Source: Neobacillus terrae
GTDB lineage: Bacteria > Bacillota > Bacilli > Bacillales > Cytobacillaceae
Direction of reading: 5' to 3'
DNA length: 64,000 nt
NCBI RefSeq assembly: GCF_011393025.1
Contig: NZ_JAAOEO010000004.1
Location: 302,841 to 366,840, forward strand
The position numbers and the translations under genes were made by a program. The notes beneath the pieces are model-generated. The model saw only the letters and a program-made list of their open reading frames with translations, made no database searches and was not told the DNA's origin. Positions 56,046-64,000 of the stretch are shown piece after piece. Every line of letters begins with the position of its first letter. Within the stretch, counting starts at the first letter, position 1.

Positions 56046-57044
56046 TTATTTGGTCGACTGGCGGTATTCAAGACGGTGCGGAAGAATGACAGTCTGCTCA
56101 TCCACCGTTTCTTTATTCATTAATTTAGTCAGCAGACGCATGGCAACTGCCCCAATATCATATAAAGGCTGAACAATCGTTGTAAGCTGCGGACGGACCA
56201 TTAGGGAAAGCCTTGTATTATCTGAACTAATTACTTCAAAGTCCTCCGGTATGCTATAGCCTTTATCCTGGGCGCCATGTACTACTCCAAGAGCCATTTC
56301 GTCTGATCCAACAAGGATAGCAGTAGGTTTATTTTTTGCCTCAAGAAGTTTATCAAAAGCTTCAATTCCTGAATCGTAAGTATAGTCACCCTCAGCAACC
56401 AATTCTTCATCAAAAGCAATGCCTGCATCCTCAAGTGCTCTTTTATAACCTCTTAATTTCTTTTCAGAGTTTTTAGGCTCATGAAGAGGACCAACCACAA
56501 ATGCAACATGTTTGTGCCCTTTTTCAATAAACTCTTTGACTGAGTCGTAAGCTGCCTGCTCATAATCAATATTAACTGAAGGTACCTTTCCTGATTCCTC
56601 AAATGAGCCTGCCAGCACAATTGGTACAGGTGATTTCTCGAACTCCTCAACATGGTCAGCAGTGAGATTTCCGCCCATGAATACAATCCCATCTACTTGT
56701 TTGCCAAGCATGGTATTTAAAAGGTGTAATTCCTTTTCTTTATTCTGGTCAGAGTTGCTCAGGATAATATTGTACTTGTACATTGTAGCAATGTCCTCAA
56801 TTCCGCGAGCCAGTTCTGCATAAAAAATACTTGAGATATCCGGGATGATAACACCCACAGTAGTGGTTTTCTTGCTGGCCAATCCCCTTGCTACTGCATT
56901 AGGACGGTACCCAAGCCTATCGATTACTTCTACAACCTTTTTCCTTGTAGCAGGTTTAACATTCGGGTTTCCGTTTACAACACGTGAAACCGTTGCCATC
57001 GAAACGTTTGCTTCGCGGGCTACATCATATATTGTTATATTCAC
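56046..57044 (-). CDS. ccpA: catabolite control protein A
   Basis: LacI-family global regulator; with phosphorylated HPr it binds cre sites. 332 residues: [23 protein letters not shown] at the N terminus, then the conserved hinge [15 protein letters not shown] and effector domain [20 protein letters not shown], very close to the B. subtilis protein. Start GTG 57042-57044 chosen because AAAGGAG is 8 nt upstream; two earlier in-frame codons overlap that site. Its own likely targets in this window are acuABC, ackA, the methionine lyase gene and possibly pfkA. Confidence 0.97.
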   Translation of the reverse strand: MNITIYDVAREANVSMATVSRVVNGNPNVKPATRKKVVEVIDRLGYRPNAVARGLASKKTTTVGVIIPDISSIFYAELARGIEDIATMYKYNIILSNSDQNKEKELHLLNTMLGKQVDGIVFMGGNLTADHVEEFEKSPVPIVLAGSFEESGKVPSVNIDYEQAAYDSVKEFIEKGHKHVAFVVGPLHEPKNSEKKLRGYKRALEDAGIAFDEELVAEGDYTYDSGIEAFDKLLEAKNKPTAILVGSDEMALGVVHGAQDKGYSIPEDFEVISSDNTRLSLMVRPQLTTIVQPLYDIGAVAMRLLTKLMNKETVDEQTVILPHRLEYRQSTK

Positions 57045-57251
57045 GTTCAACACTCCTTTAAAAGCGGGACCTTTTTTCTTATTATTTTATATCAACCAGG
57101 AGTTACCTAGTCATTTACTTTTTTTTAGATTGTGAGATATTAAACAAACTTCATTATGTCTTATGATACGACAAGCTGGCTCGAGTCGCAATAAACAACT
57201 TCTTTTTTCAAAAATAAAACGTTAAAAGTATAAATCATTTTACAAATGTCT

Positions 57252-57288
57252 AAATAAAAGCCTCCCGCATTTATGATGCAGAAGGCTA
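57252..57288 (-). terminator. terminator of aroA
   Basis: Minus strand AGCCTTCTGCAT-CATAA-ATGCGGGAGGCT followed by TTTATTTAGA. Confidence 0.8.
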
Positions 57289-57297
57289 AAAGTAAGC

Positions 57298-58374
57298 TTA
57301 AATTCTTGCGTAATTTAAAGAAGATATTTCCTGGTAGAACTTGTCAAACTGTTTCAAATCCATTTGCTGTGCTGAATCCGATAATGCAACGGCAGGATCC
57401 GGATGAACTTCAGCCATAACTCCATCGGCACCAATGGCCAAGGCAGCTTTAGCAGCTGGAAGAAGAAGATCCCGTCTTCCAGTTGAATGGGTCACATCCA
57501 CCATGACAGGAAGGTGTGTTTCTTGTTTTAAAATAGGAACGGCAGTAATATCAAGAGTATTTCTTGTAGCCCTCTCGTATGTCCGGATCCCTCTTTCACA
57601 GAGAATAATCTGGCCATTTCCTTGGGACATAATGTATTCAGCAGCATTAATAAATTCCTCAATTGTAGCTGCCAGTCCTCTCTTCAAAAGAACTGGTTTA
57701 TTAACTGCACCGGCAGCTTTTAACAGTTCAAAGTTTTGCATGTTTCTGGCACCAATCTGGATTACATCTAAATATTCAACTGCTGTTTCAATATCGGCTG
57801 GATTCACTATTTCACTTATAACAGCCATGTCATATTCTTTAGCGATTTGTTTTAAAATTTTTAACCCTTCAAGACCGAGTCCCTGGAAATCATAAGGTGA
57901 AGTTCTAGGTTTAAACGCTCCTCCGCGAAGAAGCTTCAATCCTTTTTCCTTCATATTTTTAGCTACTGCAGCTACTTGTTCATACGACTCTACTGAACAT
58001 GGACCGAATACGAAGTGCGGCTTGCCATCGCCAATTAGTTCGCCTTTTAAATCAACAATCGTGTTTTCGGGTTTTTTCTTTCTGGAAACAAGTAACGCAC
58101 GTTCATGGTCATCCTTTTGAAGATCCATGCCGGCTTTAAAAATTTCCTTGAAAATGTGGTCGATTGTTGAATTCTCAAAAGGACCATCGTTATTTTCTTT
58201 AATTTTATCAAGCATTTTACGTTCACGGACCGGATCGTAGCGGTTCTCACCCTGTCCTTCTTTGACACGCCCAATCTCCTGGACGATTTGTGCTCTCTCA
58301 TTAATTAATCTTAATAGCTCTAAATTTAATTCATCAACACGCGTGCGCAGCTGTTCCAAATTATTAGTTCCCAC
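57298..58374 (-). CDS. aroA: bifunctional chorismate mutase / DAHP synthase
   Basis: 358 residues joining an N-terminal AroQ-type chorismate mutase domain (about 1-90, [20 protein letters not shown]) to a type I beta DAHP synthase (about 100-350: [55 protein letters not shown]). It catalyses the first step of aromatic amino acid synthesis; the mutase domain acts as the feedback sensor for chorismate/prephenate in Bacillus. Called AroA (AroG) in B. subtilis, where it also lies next to ccpA. Start GTG 58372-58374 with AAAGGACGGGA upstream. Confidence 0.96.
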   Translation of the reverse strand: MGTNNLEQLRTRVDELNLELLRLINERAQIVQEIGRVKEGQGENRYDPVRERKMLDKIKENNDGPFENSTIDHIFKEIFKAGMDLQKDDHERALLVSRKKKPENTIVDLKGELIGDGKPHFVFGPCSVESYEQVAAVAKNMKEKGLKLLRGGAFKPRTSPYDFQGLGLEGLKILKQIAKEYDMAVISEIVNPADIETAVEYLDVIQIGARNMQNFELLKAAGAVNKPVLLKRGLAATIEEFINAAEYIMSQGNGQIILCERGIRTYERATRNTLDITAVPILKQETHLPVMVDVTHSTGRRDLLLPAAKAALAIGADGVMAEVHPDPAVALSDSAQQMDLKQFDKFYQEISSLNYARI

Positions 58375-58652
58375 TATTCGTCCCGTCCTTTCTTTATTGA
58401 AAGCCTAAAGGCAAGTTACCTCTAAATGTATTCATTCATTTTAACTCACCTGTACAAAAAATGCTAAGATAGGGTTTACCATTCAATTCTGAATCTTCTT
58501 TAATGCTCAATAAAAGTGTGGTACCATTTTTATTAGAATTAGGCTTTATTATAAAGGAAGCATTTTAATTTGTCATCATTTTTCTTTAATAATTAAACGC
58601 TTTTAAGTAATAAAGTAATTTATGTTTTCAGATTAAAGAAGGTGAACACATT

Positions 58653-60803
58653 TTGATTCATACAGACAGAATTTTTGCGCTCGATATTGGAACACAATCA
58701 GTAGTCGGTATTATCCTTGAAAAGGATGGCAGTATTTTTAAAGTTATTGATATACTTTCAATGGAACACACAGAACGCGCCATGCTTGATGGCCAAATTC
58801 ATGACGTACCGGCTGTCTCAAGAGTTATTAGCGATTTAAAGACCGAGCTTGAGAAAAACTACGGACCTCTCAAGAAGGTGTGTGTAGCAGCAGCTGGGCG
58901 CTCCCTTAAAACAGTTGCAGCCGAGGCAGCAGTAGGAATTCACGGAAAACCCATTATGACCCGAGATGATATTTTGCATTTAGAGCTTACCGCTGTTCAG
59001 CATGCACAGGCAGTCGCAGCTGAACACAATAATCATTTACACTATTATTGTGTCGGTTATTCCGTCCTTTATTACCGTCTTGATGGCGAGGAGATTGGAA
59101 GCTTAATCGACCAGTCTGGAAAAGAAGCCTCTGTAGAAGTTATTGCAACCTTCCTCCCTCGCGTTGTTGTTGAATCACTAATGTCTGCTCTCAGCAGGGC
59201 TGGGCTTGAGATGGAGGCTTTAACACTTGAGCCTATAGCGGCCATCAACGTTCTAATTCCACCTTCCATGCGGAGGATAAACGTTGCTCTAGTTGATATT
59301 GGTGCAGGAACCTCTGATATTGCTATTACAGATAAAGGAACTGTTATAGCATATGGCATGGTGCCAGTAGCAGGAGATGAAATAACAGAAGCAATAAGTG
59401 ATCAATTTCTTCTGGATTTCCCACTAGCCGAAAAAGCCAAAAGAGATGTACATAGTAAAGACTTAATCACCATTACTGACATTCTGGGTTTTGATGCAGA
59501 AATTACAAAAGAAGATCTTATCAGGGAAATATCAGTCTCGCTGGACCAGCTTGCAGAGGCAATCTGCAAGGAAATTCTTTTTCTAAATAATCAGAAGGCA
59601 CCAAAAGCAGTAATGCTCGTTGGGGGCGGCAGTCTTACACCAGATCTGCCTTTAAGGATTTCAAAAAAGCTTCAGCTGCCTGAAAATCGTGTGGCGGTAA
59701 GGGGAATTGAGGCAATTTCAGGATTAACTATAGCTGAGCACATTCAAAAGGGGCCCGAACTTGTAACGCCTATTGGAATAGCTGTAGCGGCAAAAAATGC
59801 CCCTGTCCAGTATGCATCCGTTTATGTGAATGGACAGCCAGTCCGTTTATTTGAGATTCAAAAATTAACGATTGGAGATTGTTTACTTGCGGCAGGAATT
59901 AAAATGAACCAGTTATACGGAAAGCCCGGGCTGGCCAAAATGGTTTCACTAAATGGAAAAGTAATTACTATACCGGGGAAATTAGGCGACCCACCTTCCA
60001 TATATAAAAACGGCAAGATAAGTTCACTTGATGAGAATGTAGAAAATGGTGACCAGCTTCTTGTAGAAAGAGGTATAGATGGAGAGGAAACTCCAATGAA
60101 AATTGGAGACCTAATTGACCACCTTCCATCTAAAACTATTTTTATAAATGGGGAAAGGTATAAGGTGGGCCAAAGAATTATATGCAATGGCGTCGAATCT
60201 TCTGCTGAAGAACTATTAAAAGACCGTGATGAAGTTATTATTGAAGAGACTCAAACAATTGAAAAGGCCATGAAGCTCCTTCAAAAAGAGGAACTTCTTT
60301 TAGATCTAAAACCCTTTGAAGTTAAACTAAATGGATCACGCATTAAGGTCGCTTCCCTCTCCGGCAGGATTTTAAGTAATGGAAAAATAGTCTCAAAGGA
60401 ACATACCTTTGAGGATTTAAGCGATATTAAAATTTTCCCTACTGGTAAGTGTACTGTAGGAGAACTGGCAGAGTCACAGGGAATTATACTAAATGAAACT
60501 ATTCCCGTTTTTTTTAATGGCCAAAAAGTGGTCCTTACTAAATTAGCGGCTCATTTTATAAGAAATGGATATATTCTGGGTGAGGAAGATATCCTCTTTA
60601 ACGGTGACAATCTATTACTCGAAAAAAAAGAGCCTGAACCATTTATTTTTCAGGATCTTTTCAATAATGTAGAGATACAGTACCCTGAAAAAGTGGAAGG
60701 AAGCTATAAGCTTTTGAAGAATGGGAAAGAAACAGCATTTTTTGATACACTTGCCCCAGGGGATCATCTAGAAATTGTCTGGCCGCAATCTAATAAATAC
60801 TAA
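58653..60803 (+). CDS. FtsA/PilM-like actin-fold ATPase with C-terminal NG...GD repeat tail
   Basis: 716 residues. Residues 1-380 form an FtsA/PilM/SHS2-type actin-like ATPase: phosphate-1 FALDIGTQSVVGI (8-20), an SHS2-like insert with MLDGQIHDVPAVSR (44-57), phosphate-2 NVALVDIGAGTSDIAI (210-225) and adenosine motif AVMLVGGGSLTPDLP (319-333). Residues 388-710 are not FtsA-like: at least five modules start with strand-NG (YVNGQP 391, SLNGKV 432, FINGER 497, KLNGSR 558, FFNGQK 620) and several end in GD-x-L-hydrophobic-E (NGDQLLVE 465, NGDNLLLE 650, PGDHLEIV 702), suggesting small beta-rich repeats. No TM or amphipathic FtsA tail. Start TTG 58653 with GAAGGTGA. Related proteins are annotated FtsA or PilM; the function is unknown. 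Confidence 0.85.
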   Translation: MIHTDRIFALDIGTQSVVGIILEKDGSIFKVIDILSMEHTERAMLDGQIHDVPAVSRVISDLKTELEKNYGPLKKVCVAAAGRSLKTVAAEAAVGIHGKPIMTRDDILHLELTAVQHAQAVAAEHNNHLHYYCVGYSVLYYRLDGEEIGSLIDQSGKEASVEVIATFLPRVVVESLMSALSRAGLEMEALTLEPIAAINVLIPPSMRRINVALVDIGAGTSDIAITDKGTVIAYGMVPVAGDEITEAISDQFLLDFPLAEKAKRDVHSKDLITITDILGFDAEITKEDLIREISVSLDQLAEAICKEILFLNNQKAPKAVMLVGGGSLTPDLPLRISKKLQLPENRVAVRGIEAISGLTIAEHIQKGPELVTPIGIAVAAKNAPVQYASVYVNGQPVRLFEIQKLTIGDCLLAAGIKMNQLYGKPGLAKMVSLNGKVITIPGKLGDPPSIYKNGKISSLDENVENGDQLLVERGIDGEETPMKIGDLIDHLPSKTIFINGERYKVGQRIICNGVESSAEELLKDRDEVIIEETQTIEKAMKLLQKEELLLDLKPFEVKLNGSRIKVASLSGRILSNGKIVSKEHTFEDLSDIKIFPTGKCTVGELAESQGIILNETIPVFFNGQKVVLTKLAAHFIRNGYILGEEDILFNGDNLLLEKKEPEPFIFQDLFNNVEIQYPEKVEGSYKLLKNGKETAFFDTLAPGDHLEIVWPQSNKY

Positions 60804-60814
60804 GGTTAAGAAAA

Positions 60815-60846
60815 TGCCGAAGAGGAAATCTCCTCTTCGGCTGTTT
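60815..60846. terminator. bidirectional terminator
   Basis: GCCGAAGAGGA-AATC-TCCTCTTCGGC then TGTTTTGTTTT; between the FtsA-like gene and ytxJ. Confidence 0.88.
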
Positions 60847-60850
60847 TGTT

Positions 60851-61180
60851 TTATTTTGCACTAAAAGCTTCTCCAAGCGCTTTATTAGTAATTTTCCAAT
60901 GGGAAGCATTCCATGCAGGTGCTGCATCGGAAAATAAAATAGCCTGTGGAGACTCATGCTTAATCCCAAATCTTTCAGCAATATGATTTGAAAGCTGGCG
61001 TGCTTCCTGTACGACTAAGTAGTAGGCAGGAGCCTCTTCACTGTCAGAAGCAAATTTCTGATATTCTTCATAGGCTGCATGACTAATAGGACAGGTAGAG
61101 CTATGTTTCAGTAACATAAAACTTTTTTTGTTGCTGATCAAATTATCCAATTCCTCTACAGACTCGATTTTTTCAAGCAT
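60851..61180 (-). CDS. ytxJ: bacillithiol system protein YtxJ
   Basis: 109-residue thioredoxin-fold protein (monothiol bacilliredoxin class) with its single redox cysteine in LLKHSSTCPISHAA (Cys about residue 30). It is thought to act in bacillithiol redox reactions. Start ATG 61178-61180 after GGAGGA; the longer frame to 61216 is less likely. Third gene of the ytxGHJ general-stress operon, but a terminator-like hairpin (61255) separates it from ytxH, so it may be expressed less. Confidence 0.9.
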   Translation of the reverse strand: MLEKIESVEELDNLISNKKSFMLLKHSSTCPISHAAYEEYQKFASDSEEAPAYYLVVQEARQLSNHIAERFGIKHESPQAILFSDAAPAWNASHWKITNKALGEAFSAK

Positions 61181-61254
61181 ATTGATTCCTCCATTCATAA
61201 TGTCTAACAGCCCCATACCGGAGCCCGAAAAAAAATATCATACACAAAACTAAC

Positions 61255-61283
61255 AAAAAGCGGGGAGAATCTCCCCACTTCCT
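61255..61283 (-). terminator. internal (partial) terminator between ytxH and ytxJ
   Basis: Minus strand GTGGGGAGA-T-TCTCCCCGC followed by TTTTTG. Confidence 0.65.
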
Positions 61284-61343
61284 GTAAATTTACTATATCA
61301 CTGTTATTGGATTTAATACAAATGATCAATTCTATGAATAGCT

Positions 61344-61862
61344 TTAGCGAGTCAGCTTGCTTTCTTCCTCATCCAAAGCTTTCTTTGCTTCTTCTAACTT
61401 CCTTCTTACATCCGTATCGTCTGCCAGTGTAAGGTCATCAAAGTCCGCAGTTGTGCTTTCCTGAACAGGAGCTGGATTAATGGAAATGTACTCAGTTTCC
61501 TTCTGATTGTTTTCAGAAGCCTCGGAACCTGTAAGGCTCTTTGCCTTATTAAGCAGGTTGTCCTTTTGTTGAGTAACAGTTTGTGTAATAGAAGCTGATT
61601 TTTCCTTTGTCATATTAACAATATCAGTACTTTTGCTTACAACATTATCTTTTAGCTGAACTGTTTTTTCTTTTACAGAACCCGCCTGCTGGTTAATTGT
61701 ATCTCTGAGTTCCCTGCCGGACTTTGGTGCAAGGAATAGTGCAGCGGCAGCACCAACCAAACCACCAATAACAGCTCCCACCATGAATTCTCTTGAGCCC
61801 ATACTGCTTTCGTTTTTCATTTGATTATTGTTTTCTCTTGTTTCGTAGTCTTTTCCTGCCAT
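61344..61862 (-). CDS. ytxH: general stress protein YtxH
   Basis: 172 residues: an N-terminal glycine-rich membrane-associating segment (about 25-46, FMVGAVIGGLVGAAAALFLAP) then KSGRELRDTINQQ, typical of the YtxH domain, and a long hydrophilic, helical, Ser/Thr/Gln-rich tail. Known in B. subtilis as sigma-B/sigma-H dependent; the function is unknown. Start ATG 61860-61862 with AAGGAGG, 12 bp after ytxG. Confidence 0.93.
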   Translation of the reverse strand: MAGKDYETRENNNQMKNESSMGSREFMVGAVIGGLVGAAAALFLAPKSGRELRDTINQQAGSVKEKTVQLKDNVVSKSTDIVNMTKEKSASITQTVTQQKDNLLNKAKSLTGSEASENNQKETEYISINPAPVQESTTADFDDLTLADDTDVRRKLEEAKKALDEEESKLTR

Positions 61863-61874
61863 TATTAATCCTCC

Positions 61875-62360
61875 TTAATGCTCTCTTGAACGAAATTTTT
61901 CGCGTTTTGTGACTGTCAATTCAGGTTCTGGCAAGGCCATTACCTTTTGTTCCTTTCTTGACTTCCACTTATCCTTAAGCTCAAGGATTACATTGCTCCA
62001 TTGCATTACCTGGGAGATTTTCTCCTTGTTCTGGTCAATTTGCTTGTCGACCGTATTGGCAATGTTCTGGATGGAATGGTTAAATTTATGGACTGCCTTT
62101 CCCACATCTTTAACCGCATCGACCACCGTATTCAGACTCTCAGATTTTTTTGTTATATCATCTGCTAGCGTGTTGGTCCTATGTAGCAGCGCTGTTGTCT
62201 CCTTAGTTACCCCGTCAAGCTGACCTTCAAGTCCCATTAAAGTTGTTGATACACTTTCAAGAGTTTTCTGAAGTGACTTTAATGTTTTTGATAAATAGAT
62301 GACAAGTACAAAAAAAGCAACCGCAATCAGGGCTACACTTAAGTATAAAATAATTTTCAT
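61875..62360 (-). CDS. ytxG: general stress protein YtxG (DUF948)
   Basis: 161 residues: N-terminal TM (about 3-24, [21 protein letters not shown]) followed by a DUF948 coiled coil ([20 protein letters not shown]; heptads to about 130) and a basic C terminus. First gene of ytxGHJ, behind a sigma-B-type promoter at 62394-62418. Start ATG 62358-62360 preceded by GGAGGTG. Confidence 0.93.
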   Translation of the reverse strand: MKIILYLSVALIAVAFFVLVIYLSKTLKSLQKTLESVSTTLMGLEGQLDGVTKETTALLHRTNTLADDITKKSESLNTVVDAVKDVGKAVHKFNHSIQNIANTVDKQIDQNKEKISQVMQWSNVILELKDKWKSRKEQKVMALPEPELTVTKREKFRSREH

Positions 62361-62393
62361 CTCATGCACCTCCATTATATCTACAATTATGTA

Positions 62394-62418
62394 ATACCCT
62401 TAGAAGCAGGAAATAAAC
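62394..62418 (-). promoter_or_regulatory. sigma-B promoter of ytxGHJ
   Basis: Minus strand GTTTAT, 13-bp spacer, GGGTAT, against consensus GTTTAA-N12-14-GGGWAW (one mismatch). The transcript would start about 27 nt before ytxG. The B. subtilis operon is sigma-B controlled. Confidence 0.75.
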
Positions 62419-62520
62419 CGGGCGATATACTAAGCTGAAACAAGAGAGCAAATGAGCTACATCCAATTTTAAACTATTTCAATAACATATGCCTGTTTTC
62501 CTGCCGTGATTTCTAAAAAA

Positions 62521-62571
62521 CATGTTAAAACGGTTACATGTATTCAACTTTATGTTAAAACTCGGTTACAA
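62521..62571. repeat. direct repeat in the ytxG-aminopeptidase divergent region
   Basis: ATGTTAAAACGGTTACA at 62522-62538 and ATGTTAAAACTCGGTTACA at 62552-62570, 30 bp apart. The first is nearly palindromic and one mismatch from a cre; the second overlaps the possible -10 (TACAAT) of the aminopeptidase gene. Possibly a regulator binding pair. Confidence 0.45.
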
Positions 62572-62612
62572 TAGTAATGTATAACATTTTTCCTTCAGGA
62601 GGCAGATATTCA

Positions 62613-63728
62613 ATGAGAGACCCAAGAGTTGAAACATTGGCCAGAAATTTAATTAACTATTCAGTTCGATTGCAAAAAGGAGAAAAAGTACTGATTGAGA
62701 ACTTTGGTCTTCAGCGCGAGCTGGTAACAGCACTTGTAAATGAAGCCTATAAAGCTGGCGGTTATCCTTTTGTTTTATTAAAGGATCAGCAAGTTGATCG
62801 TTCTTTATTAATGGGGGCACAGGAAGAACAGTTTAGTATGATTGCCGATTTTGAGGCACAAGTTATGAGCAAAATGGATGCATACATAGGATTACGTTCA
62901 GGCGATAATATCAACGAGCATGCAGATGTTCCAGATGAGAAAATGAAAATTCATGGTTCCACTATTGGTAAAAAAGTGCACAGGGATATCCGGGTTCCGA
63001 AAACCAAATGGGTTGTTCTTCGTTATCCAAATTCCGCAATGGCCCAGCTTGCTAAAATGAGTACAGAAGCTTTTGAAGACTTTTATTTCGAAGTATGTAA
63101 TCTTGACTACGGTAAGATGGATGCTGCGATGGACAGTTTAGTAGAACTAATGAATCGTACTGATAAAGTCCGATTGACAGGACCGGGAACCGACCTTACT
63201 TTTTCAATTAAAGACATTCCAGCAATTAAATGTGCGGGACAGCTCAATATTCCCGATGGAGAGGTGTATACAGCCCCAGTCCGTGATTCGGTAAATGGTG
63301 TTGTTACATACAATACTCCTTCTCCATATCAGGGCTTCACTTTTGAAAATGTTAAACTAACCTTTAAAGATGGAAAAATAGTTGAAGCAGAGGCAAATGA
63401 CAGTGAACGGATTAACAAAATTTTTGATACCGATGAAGGTGCACGCTATGTCGGTGAATTTGCAATAGGTGTAAACCCATATATTCTTAATCCAATGCAG
63501 GACATCCTTTTCGATGAAAAAATTGATGGAAGCTTCCACTTTACTCCTGGCCAATGTTACGATGATGCATTTAACGGAAACCACTCCAATATTCACTGGG
63601 ATATGGTTAATATCCAGCGCCCTGAGTATGGCGGAGGGGAAATTTATTTTGACGATGTGCTAATCCGCAAGGACGGCCGCTTTGTGATTCCTGAGTTAGA
63701 ACAACTGAATCCGGAGAACTTAAAATAA
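62613..63728 (+). CDS. M29-family aminopeptidase
   Basis: 371-residue thermophilic-type metalloaminopeptidase (AmpS/AmpII-like), removing N-terminal residues from peptides in the cytoplasm. The family's C-terminal metal-binding features are visible: GEFAIGVNP (catalytic Glu), GSFHFTPGQCYDDAF, and NHSNIHWDMV with paired histidines and Asp. Start ATG 62613 with AGGAGG; an upstream ATG at 62577 is in frame but lies before the ribosome binding site. Divergent from ytxGHJ. Confidence 0.92.
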   Translation: MRDPRVETLARNLINYSVRLQKGEKVLIENFGLQRELVTALVNEAYKAGGYPFVLLKDQQVDRSLLMGAQEEQFSMIADFEAQVMSKMDAYIGLRSGDNINEHADVPDEKMKIHGSTIGKKVHRDIRVPKTKWVVLRYPNSAMAQLAKMSTEAFEDFYFEVCNLDYGKMDAAMDSLVELMNRTDKVRLTGPGTDLTFSIKDIPAIKCAGQLNIPDGEVYTAPVRDSVNGVVTYNTPSPYQGFTFENVKLTFKDGKIVEAEANDSERINKIFDTDEGARYVGEFAIGVNPYILNPMQDILFDEKIDGSFHFTPGQCYDDAFNGNHSNIHWDMVNIQRPEYGGGEIYFDDVLIRKDGRFVIPELEQLNPENLK

Positions 63729-63732
63729 AATA

Positions 63733-63783
63733 ATAGAAGAAGGAGTAACTATTGAATCTTTAGTTACTCCTTCTTCTATTTTA
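63733..63783 (+). terminator. terminator of the aminopeptidase gene
   Basis: Twenty-bp perfect stem (AATAGAAGAAGGAGTAACTA and its complement) around TTGAATCTT, then TTTAGG. Confidence 0.9.
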
Positions 63784-63876
63784 GGTTAAATTAAATTACT
63801 ATGTTTGGCCTTAGTTGCACTTTTAGACTATTTGGCCGATCTTTACTCCAATAATGCAAAAAAGAGGGTGTCCTTC

Positions 63877-64000
63877 TGAACTATACCCCATATTTCGGAC
63901 AGTGATAAAAAAGAGCCTATACAGCTAATAGGTGGCCCCGGTATTGCACCGGGGTCATTTTATTTAATCCCCATTGATAACGATGATTGTTATATTCATA
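63877..64000 (-). mobile_element. end of an IS3-family insertion sequence
   Basis: The inner sequence encodes the C terminus of an IS3-family transposase, and its outer edge TGAACTATACCCCATATTTC... has the character of an IS150-group terminal inverted repeat (TG...ACCCC...). The element continues beyond the window. Without the other end the exact terminus and target duplication cannot be set. Confidence 0.7.
63917..64000 (-). CDS. IS3-family transposase OrfB, last 27 codons
   Basis: The minus-strand frame reads YEYNNHRYQWGLNKMTPVQY... and ends at TAG 63917-63919. The pattern YN-x2-R-x2-W-x-L-x2-M-T-P-x-x-Y is the conserved end of DDE integrase-type IS3 transposases. Cut by the window edge; activity cannot be judged. 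Confidence 0.75.
   Translation of the reverse strand, partial: YEYNNHRYQWGLNKMTPVQYRGHLLAV

Overview
The window is a contiguous piece of a low-GC Firmicute chromosome, almost certainly a spore-forming Bacillaceae (Bacillus sensu lato). Gene order closely follows the Bacillus subtilis pfkA-accAD-dnaE ... thiI-ezrA ... rpsD-tyrS ... acsA-acuABC-ccpA-aroA-ytxJHG segment. Sporulation genes are present (ytrHI, ytfJ, an alpha/beta SASP), many starts are TTG or GTG behind strong GGAGG sites, and T-box, sigma-B-like and CcpA (cre) sites can be read. The genus cannot be fixed from this sequence alone. No phage, CRISPR array or tRNA/rRNA gene was seen.

Layout. 1-7.9 kb: start of pfkA, accD-accA, a GntR/FCD regulator overlapping malic enzyme, and dnaE, nearly all on the minus strand. 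8-13.3 kb: ytrHI, nrnA, ytpI, ytoI, a small membrane protein, ytkL. 14-20 kb: an M24 peptidase, ald, a frameshifted NCS1 permease pseudogene, a glycine-rich repeat protein, a 55-aa ORF, a Usp protein, a 104-aa unknown and a 52-bp tandem repeat. 20-33.8 kb: moaB, an EcsC-family gene, ackA, ytxK, tpx, ytfJ-ytfI, yteJ, sppA, NAD kinase, a RarD transporter, ytcJ, ytcI. 34-45 kb: SASP, thiI-nifZ, ezrA, hisJ, refZ, ytsP, methionine gamma-lyase, dgcP. 45-56 kb: rpsD, tyrS with its T-box, a class A PBP, acsA and divergent acuABC. 56-64 kb: ccpA, aroA (chorismate mutase-DAHP synthase), an FtsA-like ATPase with a long repeat tail, ytxGHJ, an M29 aminopeptidase and the end of an IS3-family insertion sequence.

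How the genes work together. Much of the window concerns the pyruvate/acetyl-CoA/acetate node: pfkA, malic enzyme, acetyl-CoA carboxylase, AckA, AcsA with its acetylation switch AcuABC, and CcpA. A GntR-type regulator encoded inside the malic enzyme operon has a matching palindrome in front of malic enzyme and again in front of accDA, which suggests one local switch for both. Consensus or near-consensus cre sites lie in front of pfkA (two), ackA, the methionine gamma-lyase gene (beside its ribosome binding site) and acuA.

Most intergenic space is filled by mosaic, non-coding dispersed repeats. One recurring module is a hairpin whose stem sequence changes between copies while pairing is kept. 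The least explained protein is the 716-aa FtsA/PilM-like ATPase with a C-terminal array of NG...GD modules.
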